Below, in pieces: positions 14,001 to 26,000 of a stretch of 64,000 nt of DNA; within the stretch, counting starts at the first letter, position 1, and every line of letters begins with the position of its first letter. Both the position numbers and the translations under genes were made by a program. Source of the DNA: Forficula auricularia (taxonomy: Eukaryota > Arthropoda > Insecta > Dermaptera > Forficulidae); assembly GCA_024734495.1 (NCBI GenBank), contig JALMQS010000882.1:216563-280562 (forward strand). The letters are read 5' to 3'. The notes below the pieces were generated by a model. It had not been told where the DNA came from and did not search any database. It was given only the letters and a program-made list of their open reading frames with translations.

Positions 14001-17000
14001 AGCAAAAACTGGGTGAGGGTAAGGGGGCGGGGGCGAGGGTGGAGGTGACGGTGGGGGAGATGTGGGGGTGTAGTGATGGAGGGGTATGGGGAGGCGAGGA
14101 AGTGGTTTCGGGGGCGGGGTGGGGGTTAGAGGTGGATGTGGGGTGAAGGGGTGCAGGAGGTGGGGTGAAGTGGTGAGGGTTCGGGGGTGAGGGGGGTTCG
14201 GGATTAATATATAGCTTTTAACTGATGCAAAAAGTTACCGAGCATCGCTCGGTGGCCAAGTACTTTTTTCTAATAAGAGATAAAAATATAAAAAAATGAA
14301 AGAAAAATTTACCTCTGTAAAATATCTATCGAAAGACCACATTTTGGTTGTGTCTATTTCCAGAAGTCCAGCTAAAAGAGGAGTAACTAAACGCTGAAGG
14401 CCCATGCTCAGTTGGCAATGCGAGGGTAATTGACGACCCCATTCAATCGGACCATTTTCAGTTATCTGTTCGCCGCAAATCACACCGGAAGCCTTTTTTG
14501 TTGTAATATAATGCATCGTTTCTTTATTTTTACGTCCTCCATGAGGTCTAAAGGGCAATTGTCCTGTGGCCACATGGTATAATGTCACGCCTATGGACCA
14601 TAAATCAACAGTAGCACCAAAAGATTTCGTAATAGGTTTTCTGTAACAAAAATTATGAACTAGATATTAGTCAAAATTTATCAAACATAGTACCTAGTTT
14701 AAGAAACAAATTTATTTTATTTAGGGACGAATCAAAGATTTTAGTAGAAATATTTTTACATTAGATATCAGAGGGCTTCGTCTCCTCAGGAATCGAACCC
14801 AAGCGCTAACTTAGCTTGTAGGGTTAGCCAAAACTTTAAGACAAATCTCCCAGATATGCAAGCGTTTCCGGTAAAGGTGAAAGGAAAATAATTTACAATT
14901 GATTTTACGAACAATTTTAATAGAAATGTAACAAAAATAACAAAGAAATAACAAGAAACATAAACAATAATAAATACAAACGGAATTATAAAAATACGGG
15001 ATAAAAAACACTTAAACTACACTGAACACTTCATAGAAGACTTAAAATAACACAAAACACTAAAGAGAAACCACGGAAACAGACATACAGACAGGAATTT
15101 TGTTGAGGGTGTTTTCGTTCATAACTTTGCTTGAAACGTGTGCAACCAAAATTTGGCGTGATTTGGACCAATGTACAGACAAAACCTTAATTTTATATAC
15201 ATATAGATATAGATATAGCTATGAGATGCTTAAATCTTTAAATTAATTATAGTAGTTTAATTTTACTTTATGTTTCCTTTTTAAAGTAGCTATGTATTTT
15301 TCAAAATTTCAATTAATAAAGGGAGAATTCCTCCCAAAAAGTTTGGATTTCTAATTAACTTTTTGAGATTTTTTATAAAAAATGTTTAAATAAATAAATC
15401 TTATTGAAAAATGTTTTTATTGGTTGTTTTATAATTTAAATAAATACTTAAATCTCTAAATCTCTTTAAAAAAAGTCTTCAGACGTTTATTAACCCCTGT
15501 TTTAATAACAGTTTAAAGATCAATAGATTTTTATCTATAAATAATTACTTTAATTAAGAAAAGATCAATTAAGATGAAATTTGTCGAGGTCCAGACCTAG
15601 CCAGATCGTTTTCTCATCCTAAAAACTTGTTAATAGAGTTGGTTTCATCAAAATCGGTAGAGCCCTTTTGAAAATAGAATTATGGTAAGATACAAATATA
15701 TAAATATATATATACAATTTTTGCTCGTTTAATAAGAGTAGATAGATAGAGAGATAAACAATAATAATGTAAATTTTAATTTGGAAATAAAGCATTTGGT
15801 TCAAAAAAATTTATGCCGAGTTTAAATCTCTACTATATTTTATAGATAGGTATATATATACATATATTTACTTACTTTAATACGGCACGTTCATACATAT
15901 CCGGATGTAAATATTCCTCTGTACCATAAAGTGACATGAATTGCTGATCTTCATGTAATTCTCGTGCTGCGCCGAAATCTGTCAATTTGAATATAGTTGA
16001 TCCATCATCAGCGATGAATTTCATAATATTGCCAGGTTTCAAATCACGGTGCACAAGATTATTGTCACGAAGATGTTTAATTCCAGCAGCTAAATGATCC
16101 AAAACCAATAAAAATTCCGGTTCCTAGAAAAATATTAATAAATGAGTTTTTTTTTTTATTAGTATTTTTTATTTGGTAATTGGCTGGGAGAACTCACTGG
16201 AGATTTACTGTAGAGGCAGCCCAATGATAATGGAAAGTAAGAATTCGGAATAAAATAATTTATCGGAAGGTCATTTTCACTCTTTTTAAAAATCAACATT
16301 TCAGATGATCTTCGCTCTTTCTTCACGGTTTTAAAGAGTCAACGAAGGGACCACCTCATCCTTGTTAGGTTGACTCTTGTAAATCCTGAACAAGGAGGGC
16401 AAATCAAACGAAACGGCAGTTTTAAAAAGTATGAAAATGACGTTCTAATAAATTATTTTTTTCGGAATCTGTACTTTTTTTTTATTATCTATGGACTGCC
16501 TCTCCATTAAATCTTCATTATGAATAAGAAAACACACTAGCCTGTTTTTAAATATATTTATTCTGGACTTGCAGCAATTAATTTTTCCATCCTCAGTAAC
16601 ATTCAGAAATAATATATTTATTTTTTATAATCAGGAACGAGGCTTTTTGAATCACAGTAGGAAGATTGAGTCCTTATAGAATGATGGTTATTTTTTCTTT
16701 TTTTCAATAAAAAATTTTCATCAGGGTTTATAATTTAATTTTATTTGAAACAAGAGACGTTTCGGCATTAACTCAATGCCATCTTCAGTCTATAAAAACA
16801 TTTAACAATATATCACATTACATTTCACAATTAATAGGTATATCACAATTCACAAAGATAATATTTAACTAATGGTCTTACCTATGTTAAAAAATAAGAT
16901 ATCATTATATTTCCTTCACAGAGGCAAAATGAAAAGAAATTAAATTACTGAGGTCAACACGCATCTCAAACAGTGAGTTAATTCAATTAAGGAAACTCAG

Positions 17001-20000
17001 AAATGTAAAATTTAAAAAAAAAATATAAGGCAAAATACAAGATAAATGAAAGAAAACTAGCTAGAAGCAAATAGAAACGAGAAAAAATAAACAAAAAAAT
17101 CATAAAACCAAAGAACCTGAAAACCAAGGGGTGCAAAGAGATAACAGACAATTTCAACTATAAATAATATGATAAACTTAAGAACATATGTCTGATAAAA
17201 TTATATTTATAGAGATGAGATTTGAGATGCGTGTTGACCTCAGTAATTAAATTTCTTTTCATTTTGCCTCTGTGAAGGAAATATAATAATATCTTATTTT
17301 TTTAACATAGGTAAGACCATTAGTTAAATATTATCTTTGTGAATTGTGATATACCTATTAATTGTGAAATGTAATGTGATATATTGTTAAATGTTTTTAT
17401 AGACTGAAGATGGCATTGAGTTAATGCCGAAACGTCTCTTGTTTCAAATAAAATTAAATTATAAACCCTGATGAAAATTTTTTATTGAAAAAAAGAAAAA
17501 ATAACCATCATTCTATAAGGACTCAATCTTCCTACTGTGATTCAAAAAGCCTCGTTCCTGATTATAAAAAATATTATAAGAATCAAATAATTACTATTCC
17601 TGAATAATATATTTATATTATATATTTATTCTGGACTTGCAGCAATTAATTTTTCCATCCCCAGTAACATTCAGAAATAATATATACATAAGGTCGAATA
17701 TATTATTAAATTTATTTGCTTTAATCTAAAGTAATAATGAAAATAAATTCAAGTATGTCGGAACAAATTTACTCAAATGCTTATTAAATGTTTATTTATT
17801 ATACAACATGTTTTGGCTCACTTTAAGGCTTCTTTAGGAATAAAGCTATATGTTGCTTGATGCAAATAAAGATATTCTTATATGTGAATATATATACTAG
17901 CTGTACTACAGCTCGGTCCTCCGGGCTGGAGTGCCCTGGCGGGCGGCGTCTAGGGGTTGGTATTAGCTGTCCAAAGTGATTACCTTTTATGTAAATTGTT
18001 TTTTATATATATATTATTATATATATATATATATAGTGTTGTATAAATGAAAGTGCTCATATTGTTATATGTATTTTAAATGGCGAGAAAAGAATTTACT
18101 TAATGACAAAGTGTTTTAAAAGTTTGATCAAGGTAATTGTATTATATTGTGTCTGGGTTGAAGTTGATGATTATGAATAATTCAATTGTGTTCGTTTTTG
18201 TATAGAGCCTGATGAAGCCAGAATAAATTTGGCGAAACGTCGCAATTGGTCGCATGGTTTAAACACTGTTTGATTGTTCCTATTTTCCTCTGATTGTTTA
18301 CATCTAATATATATTTATACTTATAAAAAATAAGTCCAATAATACTTAAAATTTTACTTCAACTATTGGCAATGAACTATTTATATTTGTTATAAATAAT
18401 TTCAAAAACCATGTTTAATTATAACAAAATCGTTATTTAAACAAATAATCTGAATGAATAGGTCTGAAAAGGTCTAAAAAGAACCCTTCTTTTGTTCTCT
18501 CTCTATTCTTATTATAACAAAAATCTATTCATTCATATTTATTTTAGGGGCTGTGAATAAAATTGAAAAATTAAATTGATTTTAAATTGATGATACTAAA
18601 TCAGTGCGGTCCGCGAAAGTGAGAAAATAATGTGTACAAAATTTCATCTCAATCAGACAAATGGTGTCGGAGTCCATTAACGTCAAACAGACAGACAACA
18701 AACATCCAAATTTATATATATATATAGATATATAATTTATTTGTTAAGAGAACTCTAAGTGAAAATTCTGAAGATGCATGACCTTCATCATCGTGCTTTC
18801 TAATTAGAAATATTTTATTTGTTATTTCTCATGGGTTCTAAGTACCTCGATTGGATGTAGGTAAATTCGGTTTTTGTTATAATAGTAAGCTGGTCACTTC
18901 CCAAAACTATAACAAAAATGAAAAAAAATAATAGAAATCTTGATTTATTAAGATATTCTTTAAATTTTAATCGGCCAAAGCTTTCAATCATTAAATTGTA
19001 TTCTTATTATAATCTATATTATATGTATAAGTATTTACCATATATATTTTTTAATTTCTTATTTTATATTTTTCGAGAAGTGTTATTCTAAATGAATAAA
19101 AGATTTATGAGACAAATTATACACTGCTTAATGTGAGAGCGCGATTTAGGGGCCAAATGCAATGCCTTTTTAACCGACTTCAAAAAAAGGAGGAGGTTCT
19201 CTATTCGACTGAATTTTTTTTTTTTTGTGCCTATGTTACCTCATATCTCCGCCAATTGTCAACCGATTTTGAAAAAAAAATTGCATTGGGTCCAGTCTAG
19301 CTTCCGATTGGTCCCATTTTTTTCTGTTTTTTTCCATAGGTATTAGACCTTTTTTATTAGGTTTGTTTAGACCTAACCTCTTTGTTTATGAACCGATTTC
19401 GATGGTTCTTTTTTTATTGGAAAGGGGTGTCTTAGGGATGGTGTCATATTAATTTGGTCAAGTTCTGATGATATGATCACTATTAATAACATCACTAAAA
19501 AGAGAAAAATAAAAATAATTTTTAAGAAAAAGTAAAAACCGACTTCAAAAATTAAATGCAACAAATAAAATACACTAAAAGGTATAAAATAATTATTATC
19601 TTATTTAGTTACAACTAAACGACGAAATATTAACATGAAATTACTTTTTGAAGTTGGTGCCAAACATATACCTTTTATGAATCGCACTCGACGGATCTTA
19701 TTAGTACGTTTGGCGGGTATGCTCGCTTATAGGTATAGTTTGTTTGGTACCGACTTCAAAGTAATTTCATTTGAATATTTCGTCGTTTGGTAGTAACTAA
19801 ATAAGATAATAATTATTTTATACCTTTTAGTGTATTTTATTGTTGCATTTGTTTTGAAGTCGGTTTTATGTTTTTCTTAAAAATTATTTTTTATAGCTGC
19901 TGATGATGGCAAAATTAATCCGGAAAAGTGTAAGAAATATTTTGAAATAAAAAATAATAAATAAAAATACAGGCTGCTGGTGCATTTTATGTTTCACAAT

Positions 20001-23000
20001 TTAAAATAATTCATTTTGTTTTAAGATTAAATTATTAACCTGTAGTCCATATGCATTCTCAGGATCATCAAGAATATTAAACAGACTTCCACCTGTACAT
20101 AGTTCCATAACAATGACACGACCCCTACTATCTTGTTCATCTTCAATTGCTAGTAATTTAACAATATTTTCATGTTTTACCTGTAATTAGAAAAAAAAAA
20201 TTAATCAAAATTGACGTTTTTATTAATTAATGGAAAAAAGTTCAAAAAAAATAAAAAATAAATAAATAAATAATAAGGAGGATGATTAAATAGAAAAATA
20301 ACATTTAATTTGTATTTCTAATTGAATTAGATGTATTTTATTAGAAGAAAATGAGAAAAAGAAAAAAATCATCAGATAAGAAGCTCTCGAACTGTTCTAA
20401 CTAAAATTGTGGGTAAAAGTGCAGAATAAAACCTGTGACGACATATGGAAAAAAAACATCACATAAAACTTGTTTGGAAATGAATTTTTTTTTATCTAGA
20501 GATGAACATGGGAAATTTTGAATAAGTAAAAATTTGAGAGCCAAATAAGCAATTTCCATTTTCCATAAGACAGTATCAGGGTTTATTGTGAACTTTAGCC
20601 AAATTTTGTGCAAATGTTTGTGTCAAAAAGATATGCCTTTGTGCCTAGTTTTTCAGCATTTCAGGTCAAAGTGTTCGCAAATCACCAATTTTTACTCAAA
20701 GCATAACTAATCTTGAAAAAGTGTTCACTTTTTCAATTGATTCCTCTTAAATTAAATTGAAAGTTTTTGTGCCGAGGGTAGCAGAATTTTTATATATTGA
20801 AGGAGACAATAAAAGAGTGTGTCTTCTGCTGGAATTATAAATTATAATAACTCTCCATTCATACAATAATTCCTGTGAATCAATTGTAATAGACTGATGA
20901 AGAGGGCAAAGCCCTCGAAACTATAGTCTCGTTATAAATAAAATTTATAATTCCAGCAAAAGACACACTCTTTTATTGTCTCCTTCAATTGATTCCTCAT
21001 TTATTTTAGGAATTCTTTATAGCTGTAGTTGTATTACTTTAGTAAGGGTTTAAATAAGAGATGTGCAGCTTTCTTTTTATTTATGAACTCCCGCTAACGT
21101 TTCGGCTATTGGATGTAGCCATCTTCAGAGCTGAATAATGACAACAATGATTTCTTATTAATCATGTCACTCAATGGTTGTATTTTTTTTCTTGTCTTGG
21201 GGGCTTAATCACACTTAGGCCTTGTTTTAATCACAATTTTTTTTTAACAAAAATGTCAAAAATTACATCCTTTACAATTTTGCTCCTAATGGAATTTGAC
21301 GTAGAGTAAACAGTTTAGGAGTTATATGTAATCAATGAGGTGATTTTACGGTATTTTTTGACATCTTCAGGGGCCGATTCCCCTAAAAATTACTCGTATT
21401 GGCGAGTAAGAATTTGACTTTCGGGGTGTGTGCTGATCACAAAACTACCTCCCGCTTAGCCGGGGTTTCCAATATAACCCAATTAACCCAGTAACAGTGG
21501 GATGCCGCTATTTGGCTTCGTCTAAACCAACTCTACACAAACCAAGGGCCCCCTCCCCCCTCCATTGGCCTCGATCCGTATAGATCATTTTGGCCAGTGT
21601 GATGTAGTTATATATTTTTATATTACATTAAATATTACATAAATATATTACATTGATTACATTTAAATATTACATTAAATTTTTTAATAGCTATAATATG
21701 TTGAATCACGAACTTTGCTATTATTAAATCTTCAGGAATATATGAGAGAAGAATATTCATGTTTGTTGGTAGAGGTATATTATCTTGAATTTTTATATAA
21801 AATTTATTTATTTTAACACTATTGTTTTTGCACTGTAGGAAGATATGATTAACAAGGGGGCCTTTACAACGGGCCTTTTTGAATGCAACCGAAACTACAA
21901 ACCTTCAAAGTCAGTGAAGGTTGATTTACTTCATCTAAAAGGTACAACAATCGTAACGATGGTAAATATAAAGTAACTGCAGGAATCACTGTCCAAATAA
22001 CCTCAATTGTTTGACCCTCCAGTAAGAAACGATTAATAAACCGATTAAAATAAAGGGTTCACAGCAAGTACCCTACCATCACTGTAATTATTAATAAGAT
22101 GAACAAAGTATGATCATGAAAGATAGTGAGCTGCTCTATCAAGGGTGCAGCTCTGTCTTGGAACCCCAGATTAAATCATAGCCATTGAACGTTAAATTTT
22201 TAATTCCTTCAAATCAATCGAGATTTTTCAATAGTTATATAGTTATATTAAAATGTTTCACCTAGAACCAACACCTAACTCCTTAAAAGTTATTTTTCAA
22301 TAGATTCACCCTGATACAAAAGGTACGAAATAATTATTTCTTCTTTTCTATTAATTCCTTTAATTTCCTTTACAGTACTAATTCGCTATCACTGTACCAC
22401 CCACGTTCATACTAATACTAATGGAATTCTAAGACCCTTCTTTAACACACTTTCGTAAGCCATTGATTTTTAATTGTTTGATTTTACAAAACCTCAACAG
22501 TGTAAGTGTCACGCTCAAGCATGGGATATGTTATCTATATCCATATATATAAAATTAAGGTTTTGTCTGTATATTGCTCCAAATCACGCCAAATTTTGGT
22601 TGCACACGTTTCAAGCAAAGTTATGAACGAAAACACAATCAACAAAATTCCTGTCTGTCTGTCTGTATGTTTCCGTGGTTTCAGCGAAAAGTTGCTCACG
22701 ATTCACGTAAAAACGCCTGAAGGGATTATTATGAAATTTCATATTTACATCTTCTAACTTACGTTTATAGCTATATAACGTTTTGATATTTTGACCCCAA
22801 AAGGCACGAATGGAAATTATCAAATAACTCCTAAACTATTAACTCTACGGCAAATTTTATTATGACCAAAGTTGTAGGGGATGTGATTTCTGACACCTTT
22901 TGTTTAAAAAAATTCCCCTAAAAACCACCCAAAAAGGGGGGGAGGGTCAAAATATGAAAATTCTTGCTCTTGGACCAAACTCAACCAAATTTTGAATACA

Positions 23001-26000
23001 TAATCTGTGGGTCACTAGAAGGCTAGAAATGCAAAAACTAACCACCCAAAATGGGGGGGGTCAAAAAATGAAAATTCTTACCCTTAGAGCCAACTTAACC
23101 AAATTTTGTATACATAATAATCTGTGGGTCACTAGAAGGCTAGAAATGCAAAGATTGGGTGCGGGGAGGGGTGCGGGGATGGTCACGGGGTGGGGTGGTG
23201 GTGCGGGGGTGGAGCCCGGGGTGGGTGGGGGTGGTATGGTGGGGTGGAGTGCACGGGGTGGGGTCCAGGGGGATGGTGGGTGCGGGGTGTGGTGGTGCAG
23301 GGTGGAGTGGGGGGTTCAGGTTAGGGTCCAGGGGGTAGTGGGAGGGCGTCTCCCCTGGCTAGCAAGAGGGCCGCCGAAGGCGGGCCTTGCAGCTAGTAGG
23401 TATACAAATAAATACTGTATAATAATTTTTTTTAATTAAATAACAATTTTTGAGTTCATCAATTAAATTGCCAAATTCTAATTTAGAAAAAAATACGTTT
23501 GTGGGATTTAAAACTCGATTTTTAATCAATTAAATTTTTTTTTTTTTTAATTTTATTAAACCAATTATTTTACATGAATTAATGTAAACATTGTATTTGA
23601 GCTTCGACTCCGGAGATTACTTCTCCACCATTGACTGTCCTTGAACATCTTTTTAGTCCTTATTTTTAATAAGAATAAAAAATTAATTAAATAAAAACCT
23701 CTTTTCCGATAATTATTCCATTCCCATTTCTTTTTCCCCAATCCCATGAATCAATCAATCAATTAAATGGATTAACATTTAATATATATAATAATATTTG
23801 TAATAATCTATTAGTGGAATTGAAAATTAAAAAACCAATTAAAAATTAAAAGGAAATTGAATAAAAATCTAAATATACATTTTTATCGAGACAACCATCT
23901 GTGAATAATTATTTCAATTAACAAAAAACCCATCAAAAGCAACTTGGCCGAAGAAGAGACATTGACAGATCGAATCGCAAACACAAAACCCGTGAATTTC
24001 ATTCAAATCGTTAGAGCCGTTTTCGAGAACCCGATTGTATATATATATATATATATATATACATATTAAAATGAAAAATAATATATATAATAAGAGTAGA
24101 TTGAAACACTCGTAATAATGGGCAATCCAATATACGTTGACTGGAATGAATTTCGCTTCTTTAATAATATGAAATAATATAAAAATAGAAATGGATAGAT
24201 GATAATTTTTGTTTGTATTGGGTGATTCAAAAAAAAAAAAAAGTTGAGTCTAGGAAGAATACCTTCTTGAGAACTTCAAACTCTCTGATTTGTACATCGT
24301 GGGGTCTGAATTGGCTGACAGTATTGAACGTTTTGACGGCGACAGGCTCGCCGTTGTTTTTGTCCACCCCTTGGTAAACGGCCCCGGTTGCGCCCTTGCC
24401 CAAAACACTTGTCGTACACCAAACGTAATTAGGAGAGCCACGAAGGTAAGCATTCGCGTTCATTTTTAATTTCGGTTTTTTTTATTTTATTTTATTTCAT
24501 AGGTGATGTTGTTATTGTAGATACAAATTATTATATCGAGTTGGATTTCTATAAAGAAAGTTTGCTCATCAGTCACGGTTTGTTGCGTTATTAAAAAAAA
24601 AGTTACTTCATGCTTATTTTAAAGAATTAATTAGATATGAGGAAAAATAATAATAATAATAACATGAAAACATAACAGATCGACCAATCGGAAGTTAGCC
24701 TTCATTCAACTTCTTTGTCTTCCTTCAACTGAATTTGGCAGCCGAGAATCGATCCATTTTTTAATATTAGTTAGTATAGGAATACATATAAAAAATTGAT
24801 TGAATGATAAAATAAAAATATAATTATAAATAAACTAGTTTTTTATAAAAAAAAAATATATTCATTTTTTTTATTAATAAACTCAAATATAAAATCTCCC
24901 CTTTTAAATTTTCCACTTACTGAAGTTCACAATTAACCGATAGGTATCAGCACCGTACATTTCCAATTTCAAAAAGTGAAATCTTGCAAATTTTGGTTGG
25001 AAAATATTATTTATTTAATTTTTATTTATTTAACAAAGTATACAAACATAGGACCTTAGGTCCCACCTAGTATAACTATTTCATTATTCGTGTTTCAAAA
25101 TTTACAAGCCCTGGGATCAAGACGAGAAAGGTAGGAATTCTTAATTTTTTATTTTCTTGGTAACTTTGAAATTAAAAAAAGAAATTGGGTCCAGACCCCC
25201 TTGGCCCGGACTAAACCTGGTTCGGTTCGGTTCGGTTAGGATATATTCAGTTCCGCTTGGTTCAGTTCGTATACATCCATTTCAGGGGGGGGGGGGTATT
25301 TAGAAGCGAACCTTGTTGTCTGTTCTATCTATATATATAAAATTAAGGTTTTGTCTGTACATTGGTCCAAATCACGCCAAATTTTGGTTGCACACGTTTC
25401 AAGCAAACGAAAACACTCTCAACAAAATTCCTGTCTGTCTGTCTGTATTTTCCCGTGGTTTCCGCGAAAAGTTGCTCACGAAACGGCTTAAGGGATTATT
25501 ATGAAATTTCATCAGATGTCTTCTAGCTTTACGTTTATAGCTATATAACGTTTTGATATTTTGACCCCTGAAGGGGGTTTGGGGGGGGGGGGGGCGCACG
25601 AATGAAAATTATCAAATAACTCCTAAACTATTAACCCTACGGCAAATTTTATTATAAGCAAAGTTGTAGGGGATGTGATTTCTGACAACTTTTGTCCCAA
25701 AAAAACCACCCAAAAAGGGAGAGGTGAAAAAATATAAATTCTTGCCCTCGGAGCAAACTCAACCAAATTTTGTATACATAATCTGAGGGCCTCTAGAGAC
25801 CTAGAAATGCAAAAACTAACCACCCAAAATGGGGGGGGGTCAAAAAATGAAAATTCTTTTTCTTGGACCAAACTCAACCAAATTTTGTATACATAATCTG
25901 TGGGTCACTAGAAGGCTAGAAATACAAAACCGGGTGCGGGGGTGGAGTGATGGTCCGGGGTGGAATGGAGTGGAGAAGAGTTAGGGTATGGGGTGCGCGA

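Larger units (their letters stand above)
16630..17568. mobile_element. Long fold-back ribozyme element in TBK1 intron 2
   Basis: Inverted arms of about 340 bp (16630-16972 and 17222-17568), nearly identical, each with one hammerhead. They are separated by a unique loop of about 250 bp. About 68 bp at 16553-16620 recurs in direct orientation at 17622-17689 outside the arms, so the flank is duplicated over an unusually long stretch. Confidence 0.72.

Noticed and set aside
23029..23439. Glycine/tryptophan-rich 136-codon frame
   Set aside because: Same artefact in the G-rich minisatellite of the Helitron at 22534-23396.
25205..25235. Telomere-like GGTTC repeats
   Set aside because: Only a few GGTTC units. 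Not the insect TTAGG repeat and not extended.
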